Positions 23,123 to 34,676 of a stretch of 64,000 bases of DNA are shown piece by piece; positions within the stretch are counted from its first letter, which is position 1, and every line of letters starts with the position of its first letter. The notes under the pieces are model-generated. The model was not told where the DNA came from, ran no database searches, and was given only the letters and a program-made list of their open reading frames with translations. The stretch covers positions 2,914,001 through 2,978,000 of the forward strand of contig JACGCM010000715.1 in assembly GCA_014058105.1 (NCBI GenBank), read 5' to 3'. Made by a program: the position numbers and the translations under genes. Source of the stretch: Kingdonia uniflora. Its lineage: Eukaryota; Streptophyta; Magnoliopsida; Ranunculales; Circaeasteraceae.

Positions 23123-24573
23123 CTATAGTAGTAAGAGAAATGCATAAGCACATACCAAATCCTGTAGATATGGTATGTATATATCTAAATTGTCTGCCAT
23201 CTATTTTATTGTTCAGAATGGATGGAAATTATCCAGTTTACGGGATGGAATTCAGTTCCTTCAAGAAAATGGATGAATAGACATTGGTTGTCTAGTTTCA
23301 GGTCAGAAAATGGGAATACACTTTCATAGGCAGAGCAACAATAGTTTGATCTGCCTTCCAACAAGTTTCAGTTTATACATAATGGATGGAAAAGACTTTA
23401 GCAAGGCAATTTTTTTGTTTCTCTTGTGCCTTGCTCAGTTCAAAAATTGGATGGAGTAGTAGTTCTTTGAAGCAATTATTGCAACAACAAAAATACACAC
23501 TGATGATTTGCCCCTTGAAAAGTTTGGGGCTGATCAGGTCAGCTGCTTTTAACAGATTCTTTTTATTCTGCCTACAAGCAATTTCTATTTACTCAGAAAA
23601 TGGATTGGTCAGACCTTCACTTCGTTGTTATCTTTCAAGCTCTATAATCACCTTATTGAGGAGGTGCATTCTGGTGTTCTCTAAGACTATTGGTATAGCT
23701 TAATAAGGAAATGTTTTGTTACTTATCCTTCCCTTATTTTGGTGGGATTTTGATGCTTTTTTTATTTAGGCTACCTCGGCCTTTATTGTCTTTATTGTTA
23801 GGAATCTACTTTGTATATTTTTAATATTCTGTTAGATGTGCCAGGATAAATGGATAAATATTGGATCATATTGATCATATTTAGGAGGCCTACGAGATAT
23901 AATCATTCTTTACAGGATCATATGGAATTTACTGGGAAATATTAAGTTAGTGCTGTTCTTCTAGTAGGTTAGCCTATGGCGAGGCTTTCTCTAAGGAAGT
24001 GGAAGCAATGAATGTTCAACAGGTTAGCGTTGTAAGTTGTTTATGGGGTTTATAAAGGTAAGTAATGTAGGATTTTTACGGGGGAAAGAAAGGAATTAGA
24101 AGGTACAATTTTGGACATCAAAGGCTTGCTACTTTAATGGAATTAGAGGGTATTTAGCTATTTGAGTAGGGTTTTTTTGTTGAACAGTTATAGGCTGGCA
24201 GGGTTTTAGTCTTGGTGTTTTGCCCACTTTCAACAGTAGCCTTGTCCGCATATGCGGTTCTGAGGGTCATATCATTGTTAATAACCATTTACTTCCTAGT
24301 TATTTTAAAAGCATCTTTATTTATCAAAGAAAAAGGGAAAGATTGAGAGTTGAATACCTGTACTATAGAGAAAAGCACGGATAGAATGTAACTGTGGAGT
24401 ACCATTTATACATAGAGAGTACCAACCATGCTCCCAATGAAACTCATTATAAAAAGAAGTCTCTACAAATGAAAAAATATATTAAAAACTAAAGAAGATA
24501 AGGAAATCAGTTGCCGCAGTGAGAAATCATGCTAAAAGGAAGAAAGAAAGAAATAAAACCTAGATAAAAATAC
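23123..24573. other. CACTA interior between captured gene fragments, nothing recognised
   Basis: A 105-codon plus-strand frame at 23,386-23,703 has no recognisable domain. The region is probably intron or flank carried along with the captured genes. Confidence 0.45.
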
Positions 24574-24841
24574 CTCTTTAGATGTCATGTCAGTGAACTG
24601 ATTCTGTGGACCTTTGAGTGCGAAAAATGATCCTATAATGAAGATACAACCAAGAGTAAAGCAGATAGCAAACTTTTGAGTCATCAGAACCATGTTTGGA
24701 AGGAACATAGTGAATGAGATGAAAATGAAGAAAACTCCAATTGCCAGGAGTATCCCAAAGTACATGAGAAATATCCCTGAAGGAACATTGCTAGTGGCAG
24801 ATTGTAAGTTTGCAGGAAAATCCCTTACTCTCTTTGAAACC
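24574..24841 (-). pseudogene. Captured exon of an SFT2-like vesicle transport protein
   Basis: A minus-strand exon starts after TTTTAG and ends at GTATTTTT, so both splice borders are plausible. It encodes VSKRVRDFPANLQSATSNVP, then two membrane segments (FGILLAIGVFFIFISFTMF and FAICFTLGCIFIIGSFFAL) and GPQNQFTDMTSKE. This is the middle of plant Got1/Sft2-like proteins, which are tetra-spanning Golgi membrane proteins of retrograde endosome-to-Golgi transport. The N-terminal tail and the last two membrane segments are missing. The reading frame of the exon is intact, so capture may be fairly recent. It lies inside the CACTA element. Confidence 0.88.
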
Positions 24842-25817
24842 CTAAAAGAACATAAATCCTAGTTAGATTATAGTAATTACTAATATGGAATATGTAGTTT
24901 CTTTTGTTGTGTAGTTTCAAAAACTCTAGGTGAGTATTACAAATTTACATATAGATTTACATTAGGGTAACAAAAAAGATGACTTTAGATTTCATATGTT
25001 ACTCAAAACTTGGTATAAAATTCATCGGAGATAATTAGCCAAGAATAAAAGCTGCATGGGAATATAGTATTTTTACAACTTAATCAATAGTGACAAAATA
25101 ATTGTTTTGAAAAAAAGAAGATTTAATTCAAATTTACGAAGATAAGAGAGATTAGATGAAGTGTGGGTAAAATGATAAATATAGAGGAAAGGGGCAAAAA
25201 GATTACACACTTTTGAAGAGGCTCAAAGAACAACAAAACTCCTGCATGACCACCTGCTTTGTTACTCTATACAACATGAAGTTGTGTTTAGTGTAGAATT
25301 TCATTTAACAGTTTTCATCTTCTGTAAATCAAAAACATGAGTATTAGTTAAGCAGTTAAAAGTTGGGAGTAGTTTTTTGCTGTGACATTAAAGCATATGA
25401 AAAGATGGAATATAGTTTTGTTAACACGACTGAACTCGTCTAGCGTGTGAAATAAGTTAATAAGATGTCTTCATGTTTGCCTGATCTTAGTTTGTTAGTG
25501 AGCATGCTTGTTACAAAAAAAATAGTATGATATTCCAAGGCTTATATAAGAGTAGTAAAATATGCAATTGTCATAAAATCGGAAGATAACAAGAAAGATG
25601 AATAAATACAAATTGTAAGAAGACAGTCTAGAATGGTAGACTCACTGGTGACAATCCTAATTTATAATAAGAGTATTGTAGATCTTTTATTGCAACTTAC
25701 ATATAAGAAATCACTAGTGTTAGCCTCATATTGCACTCAAAAACTAATCAACATACCCTGTTTAGGGGTCGCAAACACACAACAATTTGATTAATAGATT
25801 TTCAAAAGAAGAAACTA
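24842..25817. other. CACTA interior, nothing recognised
   Basis: AT-rich sequence without a recognisable exon; probably the intron upstream of the SFT2-like exon. Confidence 0.4.
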
Positions 25818-25859
25818 TCATTTAAAATATAATAGAGAGTAATGCATTATGCCATGCGA

Positions 25860-26056
25860 TACGTATTGTTCGTCAACGGTATGGTGGCGTTTATGGTTGT
25901 TATCTTTAAAGCCATAATCTTTACTTTTTGTGATCTCTGCTTCTTGCCACTTTATGTCCAAATTTTGGGTTGATGGTTCATTGAGAAGAACAAATGATGC
26001 AACTAACAAGAGGAAAGTCCAAACAATAAATAGGCATGCACAAAAATAACCCAATA
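25860..26056 (-). pseudogene. Possible captured exon, one membrane segment, unidentified
   Basis: On the minus strand an open frame begins after an AG (ATATAG near 26,070). It encodes a hydrophobic stretch (CLFIVWTFLLLVASFVLLN) followed by a hydrophilic tail with KWQEAEITKSKDYGF. I do not recognise the family. It sits between the SFT2-like and V-ATPase e fragments in the same orientation, so it could be another captured exon, or part of an intron with a chance open frame. Confidence 0.3.
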
Positions 26057-26225
26057 AACTATATTTTTAAGTATCTCTGTGAAAATTAATAATTTGTGTT
26101 ATGACGTGAGGGGAAGTTTAAATATGTCAAATGCAATTAGTATCATACAAGAATATTCGTAACAATAAAAGCAATGCAAAATCCAGTGCTGATGATTATG
26201 ATATATAAGAATTCATCTCATACCC

Positions 26226-26600
26226 TTAAAATGGAGGTTCAATCCAAGTCTTCATTGAAAGATGGGACATGTTCCAATTGTGGATCCATTTGTAAGTGGT
26301 AGAACCCAGACATGTTTTATAAGCTTTGAATGAGTACGACTTCAACTTAGCATCCCAGAAGTAGTAAACCCTTTCACCCATTCTTTTATTTCTACTTATG
26401 GGTACAAGAGATTTTGAAACTGAAAGAGATAAATGTCCCCAAAACAGCATTTTGCCTCCTATGTTATCCACTAGGACCCAACTCATCCGAGAACGATTAC
26501 ACCTACAAATACAAGAGGGGGAATAATATATATAAAGCTTTCCCTCTGACTCTACAAAGCGATGTAGGCCATTTGAACAAAGGCTTATCCAGTATTGCAA
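26226..26600 (-). pseudogene. Possible captured exon, unidentified
   Basis: A 124-codon minus-strand frame carries RMGERVYYFWDAKLKSYSF and then TTYKWIHNWNMSHLSMKTW. An AG before the KSLVPISRNK part and a stop near 26,226 could mark a terminal exon. I do not recognise the protein. It lies inside the CACTA element between known captured fragments. Confidence 0.25.
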
Positions 26601-26958
26601 CTAAGCTCAAAGTATGTTGAGCGACATCAAATGCGCCTGCACATCCATTACTAACATGTTATTCTTCGATTCTGGTCAATGTTAAATAAACATAACCTAA
26701 CATATTAATGTTCAAGAAAAAATGACATATATTCGGCCAATAAAACTTTGATCTGTGATCCAAGTATTTAACATGAGGTTTCAACCCTTTTAAGCTACTA
26801 ATGTAAATTATATGCATCCATTAACTCAAACTTGGATCTAAAATAATCATTTACACGGTACAAAGCATCAAATAAAGTAATTACACCTTAAGCGGTTCAT
26901 AATTTCAAGTAAAAAATGAGCTTGAAACAAATGCAAGAGTAAGAGAATGGGCACAAAC

Positions 26959-27056
26959 CATTTTCTAGAAGGACCTCTAGTACAACAAATTATAACAAAA
27001 GCAGAAGCTATAAATCCTACCAAAGCATATATTAGGGTTATTTTTAGGAACCCCAT
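26959..27056 (-). pseudogene. Captured first exon of V-ATPase subunit e
   Basis: The minus strand starts with ATG at 27,056 and encodes MGFLKITLIYALVGFIASA, then ICCTRGPSRK. This matches the N-terminal membrane segment and the conserved ICCxRGPS turn of plant V-type proton ATPase subunit e (VHA-e), a very small membrane subunit of the V0 sector. A GTTTGT donor follows at 26,958. The second membrane segment, expected in the next exon, was not found. Upstream sequence (27,057-27,430) may be its original leader or promoter. It is the captured piece nearest the right end of the CACTA element. Confidence 0.75.
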
Positions 27057-27447
27057 TTCGATTTCAACTTTTAGAAGCCCAAATTCTACAACAATGAATT
27101 TAATTTCAAATCAAACGAGTTTAGCACAAAATGCCCCCAATCTAGACACTAGAATTTGAAAAGCTTACCTATTCATCTAGATCAACTATAGAGATTAGAA
27201 CCTGGAGTTTCAGATACTAATTTGAACTGGAAATTAAAAATATACACGCACCTTTAGATTACGATTCCATCAAAATCAAGCAGAGTCGATTATATTCCCT
27301 TTGTATCTTTGCAAGTCCAAAGATTTTTAGTGTGAAGATCGTGAGTAAGGTTAGTTTTTGAGTTTTGGGTTTTGAAGGCTGAAGAGTTGAAAATAAAAAA
27401 GAGGGATATGAGAGGGAAAATAAAAAGGATCTTAGAGGAAAATAAAA

Positions 27448-27545
27448 ATTACCACGGACTTTAACTAAATTTGCCACAGATAATGTCCGTGCTTGACTTA
27501 GTACGGTACATGTCCGTGGTAAAATTGAAAAGAGACTGTGGAAAA
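27448..27545. repeat. CACTA subterminal repeats, right end
   Basis: ACCACGGAC, GCCACAGATAATGTCCGTG and TGTCCGTGGTA occur in both orientations just inside the right terminus, matching the motif set at the left end. Confidence 0.8.
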
Positions 27546-27568
27546 TTTTCTTTTTTGGTGTAGTGTAT

Positions 27569-28680
27569 GCCCGTCATTATTATCGCTGACCTAGAACCCC
27601 TTTAGGAAGAAAAGTCGATTCGCCTTCTTAAGGGAAATACGAAAGCTATTGGCTAAAGTATAGAGGACATTAAAGGAATTAGTCCCTCGGTTTGTATGCA
27701 TAAAATAAAATTGGAAGATAATACAAAAATATCCAGGGAAAGACAACATAGATTGAACCAGACAATGGCCGAAGTAGTTCGAAAAGAGATTTTAAAACTC
27801 TTTGATGCTGGGATCATCTATCCCATTTCTCATAGTCCATGGGTTAGCCTGATTTATGTTGTCCTAAAAAAGTTGGGAATCACCGTTATAAAGAAGGAAA
27901 ATAACGACCTCGTACCCACTAGAACGACCACTGGATGGAGAGTCTGCATAGACTATAGGAAGCTTAATTCGGTCACTAGGAAAGATCACTTCTTTATACC
28001 CTTCATTGACCAGATGCTCGAGCAACTCGTTGGGCACAAATTTTATTGCTTCTTAGATGGAAACTCAGGGTACAACCAAACCATCGCACCCGAGGACCAA
28101 GAGAAAATGATTTTTACATATCCCTTCGGCATATTTGCCTACCGTCGCATGCCTTTTGGCTTATGCAATGCTCCTGCGACGTTTCAGCGTTGCATGTTAA
28201 GCATTTTTTCAGACATAGTAGAGTGATTCCTTGAAGTTTTCATGGATAACTTCTCATTGTTTGGCGACTCATTTAACTAGTGCCTTCACCATCTTTCCCT
28301 AGTATTACTCAGATTCCAAGAAAATAACTTTATTTTAAATTAGGATAAATACCACTTTATGGTAAAAAGGGGAATGGTTCTGGGGTATCATCTCTGAAAA
28401 ATGAATAGATGTTGACCAGGGTAAAATATATGTCATTTCTAACCTTTCCCCACTTCAAAATGTCAAGGACGTTCGTTCCTTTCTAGGACATGCAGGTTTC
28501 TACCGTCATTTTATCCAAAAAATTTGTAAGATTGCCCATCCATTAAGCAACCTTTTGGCCAAAGATGCATGTGACTAATGAGTTTGATGCACCTTGTCTT
28601 GTAGCTTTTAAAAAGCTTAAGATCTAGCTCACAACATCACCCATTATTAGACCACCTATATGGAGTGAGCCATTCGAGTT
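27569..28680 (+). pseudogene. Athila-type reverse transcriptase, broken
   Basis: After the CACTA target duplication the linker and RT resume. The best part is at 27,696-28,226, with LFDAGIIYPISHSPWVS, TGWRVCIDYRKLNSVTRKDH, YCFLDGNSGYNQ and RRMPFGLCNAPATFQRC. Downstream, 28,226-28,680, the frame breaks with several stops, and the catalytic box that should follow is not intact. The product would have been the polymerase that copies element RNA. It is linked by frame to the protease half at 13,781-14,532. Confidence 0.85.
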
Positions 28681-28681
28681 A

Positions 28682-29171
28682 ATGTGTGGTGCCTTTGATT
28701 ACTTTGTAGGCGTTATTTTGGGACAACGAATTGATAAACGTCCTCATGTTATCTACTACATTAGTAAAACATTAAATGATATCCAATTGAATTACATAAC
28801 CATCAAGAAAGAACTCCTGACCATTGTTTATGCGCTAAAAAAAGAGGATCATGCTGCGCTTCGACACCTTTTTTCAAAGAAAGATGCTAAGGCACGACTA
28901 ATCCGGTGTGTATTAGTTTTGCAGGAGTTTAACCTCGAGATTCGAGGCAAAAAGAGGTCAGACAATGTAGTAGCCGACTATCTTTCCCGCATAATGATTG
29001 AGTCTGTTGACGAATCCTTACAGATTAGGGAATCTTTCCTAGATGAACAACTTATGGATGTGAATTTAGTTCCTGAGTTGCCGTGGTTTGTAGACATTAC
29101 TAATTACTTAGCCACAAATACCATTCCCGATCATTGGACTAAACCTAACAAAGTGAAGTACTTCTTTTGGG
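28682..29171 (+). pseudogene. Athila-type RNase H with internal deletion
   Basis: The frame shows VIYYISKTLNDIQLNY, then TIKKELLTIVYALKK, but jumps straight to EDHAALRHLFSKKDAK. Related elements have roughly 15-20 more residues between these blocks. The end, LQEFNLEIRGKKRSDNVVAD, is well kept. RNase H would remove RNA from the RNA-DNA hybrid. The gap is in frame, so it is a clean deletion rather than a frameshift. Confidence 0.75.
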
Positions 29172-30300
29172 ATGATTCATAGTTGTTTAAGTATTATACT
29201 GATCAAATCCTTAGGAGATGTGTTCTCCAATTTGAGTTTACCAACATTTTATCATTTTGCCACACCCGAGCATGTGGAGGTCACTTTAGCTCTAAGAAGA
29301 CCGTGGCAAAAATTTTGCAGTACGGCTTCTATTGGCCTACCTTATTTTGTGATGCGCATGTATTTTGTAAAGCTTGCAAGAGATGCTAGAAAATGGGAGC
29401 CCTTTCTCGACAAAATATGATGCCCTTATCCCCTATTTTGGTTATTGAACCCTTTGATGTTTGGGGCATTAATTTTATGGGCAATTTTCCGAAGTCTTTT
29501 GGATATGAGTACATCCTAGTTGAAATGAAATATGTATTAAAAGGGGTTGAAGCCATCCCATCGAGAACGAATAACAGTGCAGTTGTTCTTAATTTTTTTA
29601 AAGAAAATATTTTTTCTCAATTTGGAACACTGATGGCTATCATTAACGATGGAGGGTCACATTTTAACAACAATTTTTTTACTGTAATTGTCAAAAATTA
29701 TGGTATAACGCATAAGGTGGCAACACCTTATCATCCGTAAATGAGTGGGTAAGTAAAAGTTTCTAATTGGGAGATCAAAAATATTCTCTAAAAGACGGTT
29801 AACCTAAATCACAAAAATTGGTCTGTAAGATTAACTGATACATTTTAGGCTTATCGCACCGTAAAGATTGGACTCGTTTACGGTAAGGCATGCCACCTTC
29901 CTGTTAAACTTGAGCATAGAGCTTATTGGGTAATAAAAACACTTAACTTTGACACTTCAACGGCTGGGTCCCACCGTAAGCTACAACTCAATGAATTGGA
30001 TGAGCTCCGAAAAGATGCATATGAATCCGCAAAGATATACAAAGAAAGAACCAAGGTTTTCCATGATAAAAATATCCTACGAAAGACCTTTGAAGTTGAT
30101 CAAAAAGTTCTACTGTATTCTTCGCGTCTTCATTTATTTCCCAAAAAACTTCAATCCTGTTGGATCGGGCCGTTCATTGTCAAAATTGTTTTCCCCCATG
30201 GTGCTAATGAAATTCTTGACCCTCATACTGGCAACATTAATAAGGTAAATGGATATAGACTTAAACCATTTTATGAGTACTTTACGGGTTCGAGCGAGGA
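29172..30300 (+). pseudogene. Athila-type integrase, broken
   Basis: A zinc-binding region is seen (CHTRACGGHFSSKKTVAKIL, FYWPTLFCDAH, CKACKRC), followed by a stop and a frame change. In the core the first catalytic Asp, normally in DVWGIDFMG, reads DVWGINFMG. The second is in INDGGSHF. The Glu of the third site is replaced by Lys (VKVSNWEIK) and a stop precedes it. A C-terminal part with KVNGYRLKPFYEYF ends the domain near 30,280. The enzyme is certainly dead. Confidence 0.82.
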
Positions 30301-30442
30301 TATGAATCTTTGGGACCCATCATATGCAACACAGGTATCTTTATTTCTACCTATAGTCTTATCTAGTTTGGGGATACCTACCATTGTCTGGCTGAAGATG
30401 TTAAACTTAGCACCTGCGGGAGGCAACCCATATCATATTTAG

Positions 30443-31680
30443 GTAATATTTCTAGATTTTCACCTGTTCTTTTCATTTTCGGCAACTGTAGGGACACATG
30501 CTAATTCAGTTTGAGGGTAAAGTAAATAAGATTTTTACAACTTGGCATTCTGGTATTGTAGATGAATCTTTTTTATACTCTAATCTTTGGACATTCTTAG
30601 AATCCTAGAGTTGCACTTCGGATACAATTCTAAGGTTATTGTTTATTTTAAACCATAAATTGCTAGTATATTAAGATTTTTTTTAAGTTTTGGTACTACC
30701 ATTCTATTAAATGTGTTTCAGAAGAAAATCACTCTCATAATTGTACTTCACATAGCTATATTATTAAGATATTATTAAAACTAACTGTCACCTTTTGATT
30801 AACCAACAGTTTGGGTTAGGAAGAATCTGTAACAGAGGCAGACAATTACCTTGGAATATTCGTTTCTCAATAATTCAAACTAAGGACTTGTATATATTTT
30901 CACAAATTATTGGCTCCTTCACGAAGCTGGTATACTCGAAAAAAAGAAAAAAAAAAAGACCTTCACAATTCAAGTCCCCTAGCATGATTTAGAACTGAAA
31001 GAGGAAGAATTTTTACTAATCTCGAGGAAAACCATGAATCAATGTGAAAGGAAGAGACCAACAAGTAAAATATGAGTCTCTACGAGTATAGTTAAGAACT
31101 ATGTGAAGGAAGGCAACTTATAAGTATAAAAGAGCAAATTAAAACTCAAATGCAACGTCTTATCTTGAAAAACTTGTATGGATATATATTTTTTCTAAAA
31201 AATCAATAAAAGAGAGCTAACAAACTAGGGCACTTGTCGAACTAACTATTAGATTTTTTCCACCATATTCGAGATAAGACCAAGGTTATTTGGAAGGATT
31301 AACAAATACCTTGATTCCAGAAACTAAATTCAATACACAAAAGAATGAATTCTGAAACTTGATATAATATAATGGTAGTAAAATTGACTTGATAAATTTT
31401 AACGAATCTAATGGTTAACCCTTGTTTAAGTGCTATATTTTTGAGATGAATTTAATCTATTTTAGAGATACCAGGAATAACAATTATTTGTTTATAATTC
31501 CAGAACGTCTGTGATAGAATTTTGTGGGTATATTCACTGAAACCCTCACGAGACACAACTCGTCCTATAGGGGTAACCTATAGGTTGAAAGACTTGTTGC
31601 ATACTCTAAATACAATCATAAGAAACCTCAAAAGAGTTTAGTTTTCTTCTCTTTTGCTAACGGACTAATAATATGTTAGT
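30443..31680 (+). other. Athila 3' region, no gene recognised
   Basis: This stretch lies between integrase and the 3' LTR. Some Athila elements carry an env-like frame here, but no open frame of useful length or membrane segment was seen. Confidence 0.5.
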
Positions 31681-31691
31681 TTGGGGGTATT
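31678..31691 (+). other. Polypurine tract of the Athila-like element
   Basis: AGTTTGGGGGTATT lies directly before the 3' LTR start. A TTTGGGGGT-type tract here is the usual plus-strand primer of Athila elements. Confidence 0.75.
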
Positions 31692-32320
31692 TGATAGGCA
31701 TGAAAAATGCCTATATTTGTCCTTCAGTTTACATAATCTTGAACATTATTTTATGTTTTACTAGGCCTAATTAAAGTATGTTTGACTATTACAGGTAATA
31801 AAACAATTGTGACCAAACCCATCCTGAAGGCTCAACTTTTACAAGCTAAAGACTACTGCTGAAGATGACCTAGTAAAGATAGATTCTAAACCAATAAGGA
31901 AGAGACATGTGTTAAGTTGATGGCATGTGTAGTCAAGATTTTTACTAAAAGTTTTCCACCAAATCTCTTAGTTGTTGAGAGTTAGGAGAAATTTTGTTAG
32001 GTAATAAAGATAGAGGTAGAGAAAGAGAGAAAAGTATCTCTTTTTCCACCGTAGCTTTATTGTACTTTTGGAAAAGAGAGAGAAAAATAGGGTACTTTAC
32101 TTGATGATTGAGAGTGTTTCTTTTTGGAAGTATTTTTGGGGATTTTCTTATCTCTTATGTATAAATTTGTAAGTTATTTTAAATTAATGATCAATATTTA
32201 TTATAGTGTATTACAATTTTTAGTACTTAATTTGATAAGAGACACATGAATTGATCTACGCATCCCTGAGAACGACAACCCTAACCTATATTGCAACACC
32301 CGATTTGATATGGTTTATTA
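31692..32320 (+). repeat. 3' LTR of the Athila-like element (629 bp)
   Basis: It starts TGATAGGCATG and ends TTTATTA, where the solo LTR at 41,197-41,684 has TTATCA, so the final CA seems mutated. The end was placed by matching CGATTTGATATGG here with CAATTTGATACAG in the solo copy. Confidence 0.75.
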
Positions 32321-32325
32321 ATTAC

Positions 32326-33670
32326 CTCCTCAAGAGATTACAACCTCTTCCTTCATATTAAATTTGAATCCACATTGGTCGCTCCCCCCTTTAATCGAGG
32401 CATGTTCAGTTTCAAAAAAGCTTTATACCCATGTTAGTCGCTCCCCATGCCCTCTATATTTTGTTGGGCATAGAAAGAAACGAAATAAAAGACTTGGAAA
32501 ATCAGGAGAAAAAGTCTCCAATTTATACATGCGTTATTAGACCAGTTAGAAATTTAAAATGAGTGCGAAGGATATAGCTATCTCTCATGGGTCGGGATAA
32601 TAAGCACCCAAAAAAAATAAAAAATGCCAACCCTATGTCAAGACAAAAGGGTAGGCAATATGATTTTTTCCACTATAAAAGCTAAATGGGACCTCGAGAT
32701 AATCACAAAAACTTACAGATTTTCTCTCCCCGTAAAGCCCATCTCTCTCTCCATGTTGCCTAACTCCATTGAAACTGTCTTCCTCAGCCTACATCTCCTT
32801 CTCTTCTCTTGTGTGAATTCTTTATTTCTCTCTATCTCACTTTCTCTCAATTTTTCTTGAATTTTTGGGGTTCCCTCACTAATTCTAAGCAACTTAGATT
32901 AGGATACATGAGGACATGAATATTCAACAACATCCAACCGGCTTGGAAATGTAAACCTACTTACGATGACATTTACGCCGTTAACCCACTTGCATCTTGC
33001 CGTAAACCCACTTTCAATCATTGTAGCCACACTTGTGGTCATCGTAAGGCAACACTTATGATCGCAGTTGGGTAGCTTTTCTACTTCCAAATACAGTTTT
33101 TTTAGTGCATATGATGCCCTCTAACTTTGGGCAAGGGAGGTTAAAGTTTGTTGGAGTGAAGAGGAGTTTGAATTTGTTTGGTGAGGGTTCAGATTATGTT
33201 GGATAGAAGGTGACGCAAGTGGCGGCTTTCGATGGCACAAATCAACTTTTACGGAAACCAAATTGTGATACCGCAAGTTTTGGTTACGACAATTTTTTCT
33301 CTTATCTCTCTCTGCAATCCTATCTTTTCTCGTAGTTTCTCAAAAATCACATAGTGAATCACGAAGAGAGGGAAGAAAATTTAGACAAGTTAGAGAAAAC
33401 ATATTGAGGAGAGAGAGCGGCCATGGCGTTCGCAAGAGAGTAACTTAGTTTTTGTTTTTGTTTTTTTTGTTTTAATTTATTTATTTTCCTCCTCCTCGAA
33501 TGGCGTATAAAGAGATGATGAAGTCAAAATTAAGCTTGACTGGGTCAACCTCTATTGACCAGAGGAATTTGGTTGGCTTTATTATTATTGGGAGTGATTA
33601 TTATCCCGACCCACGCCTCATTGGGTTGCCTATTCATTTCCCCCTTGAAGGCTAGAATCCCAGGCCATGG
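32326..33670. other. Unassigned DNA
   Basis: No gene or repeat family was recognised. A pyrimidine-rich segment occurs at 32,715-32,860. Confidence 0.4.
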
Positions 33671-34658
33671 TGAAACTTTAGTGAGAGAAAGCTTCCCTCT
33701 CCCCCATAGTCTCTACCTCTTTCTTTAATCTTCTTCCTACATCTCCTTCATAATTAATTTTTCCTTCTAGATTACATTTCTCTTCATCTTTGTTTTTGTT
33801 GTTTCCACTCCATTTTGCCTCCACTTTCATATTTTTGCTCTCTTCTCATCTCTTTTCTCACCTGATTTAAGTGAACCATGGTGAGCAAAGACCCATATAA
33901 TATTCATTTCCATACCCCTTTCGACGGTAGATCTACCAAATAGACAAAACTCACCATGTTATTTCTTGAATTAGATTGGAAAACTCTTGGATTTAAATGG
34001 GGTTATGCTATAGCATTCACGTCTTTGAATTCTGATTTTAAAAAATATCTTATCTTGGATGGGATTAACAAAGTTTAGGGTGAAGAACTTGCCAAGATTG
34101 GTTCCACTATGCCCCTAATCTCTTACAACATAACCCATAACTTATTTGTTGCCAACTTCTCTTCTAAAAGAGACACAGATAAAATCAAAAACCTTTCACC
34201 CATTAATATTTATGGTTTCAACTTACTTTTGGCTGACCTTCACCACCTTACCCAACCACATGAGATCACTTTTCCCAAGCTTCAAAGTTGGGTTCAGGTT
34301 CATGGGCATCCTTCTTGTTTGTTCATTATAGACACCACAATGAAGATTGGAGAAATTATAGGATAGCATATTGATGATGATCTTTTAGGGGATCAACCAA
34401 TTTTTTTTTACTTTCTTCGTATGAAAGTGCATATACCCACTCATTGTCCTTTGAGCACTCATATTTTTATCGCTAGACCTGGATACCTGGATTTAAAACT
34501 TACTCTCAAATATGAGCGTATTAAAGGTTTTTGCAAATTTTGTGGAGTTCTCGGACATTTGTATAAAGATTGCGATAAGTATGAAGCTTTCATCTCTAAG
34601 AGAAGGGGAAACGACGATTTTTTTATGTTCACTTTTCCTTTTGGCAATATTAATCGGT
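33671..34658 (+). pseudogene. LINE ORF1-type fragment (DUF4283 plus CCHC knuckle)
   Basis: A pyrimidine-rich leader (33,680-33,870) precedes an ATG at 33,878. The frame encodes FLELDWKTLGFKWGYAIAF, VHGHPSCLFI and, after stops, a CCHC knuckle (CKFCGVLGHLYKDC) at about 34,535-34,580. This is the RNA-binding ORF1 protein layout of plant L1-like LINEs. There are in-frame stops after GRSTK and after EIIG. The sequence ends abruptly at 34,658, where the PIF/Harbinger copy begins. No RT part follows, so the element is truncated. Confidence 0.72.
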
Positions 34659-34676
34659 TAGAGAAAACGCAGCAGG

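Larger units (their letters stand above)
14533..27565. mobile_element. CACTA (En/Spm-type) transposon, 13.0 kb, carrying host gene fragments
   Basis: The right end reads GGTGTAGTG, the reverse complement of CACTACACC, the classical CACTA terminus. The left end is CGCTACACC with one change. Both sides carry the 3-bp duplication TAT (14,530-14,532 and 27,566-27,568). Removing the element and one TAT makes the Athila pol frame continuous, so the borders are exact. Subterminal repeats of a CCACGGA/TCCGTGG type fill both ends. No CACTA transposase (TnpA/TnpD type) was recognised, so it is probably non-autonomous. Inside are minus-strand fragments of several host genes and an inserted hAT transposon. 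Confidence 0.92.
9781..32320 (+). mobile_element. Athila-like Ty3/gypsy retrotransposon, split by a CACTA element
   Basis: It is bounded by LTR starts of TGATAGGCATGAAAAATG at 9,781 and 31,692. Gag and protease lie at 12,102-14,532 and RT, RNase H and integrase at 27,569-30,300, with the CACTA transposon between. Family assignment rests on the Athila-type RT, with TGWRVCIDYRKLN and a long insert before it. Flanks are GCTAC (9,776-9,780) and ATTAC (32,321-32,325), which differ by two transitions and could be a decayed 5-bp target duplication. Many stops and lost catalytic residues mark it as dead. Without the CACTA the element would be about 9.5 kb. Confidence 0.85.

Noticed and set aside
23386..23703. 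105-codon plus-strand frame in the CACTA interior
   Set aside because: No domain, low complexity, and opposite to the captured exons; likely chance.
16599..27056. A working trafficking gene cluster
   Set aside because: Each piece is a single exon or a partial gene with missing parts, and one is split by a hAT element; the transposon borders explain why they are together.
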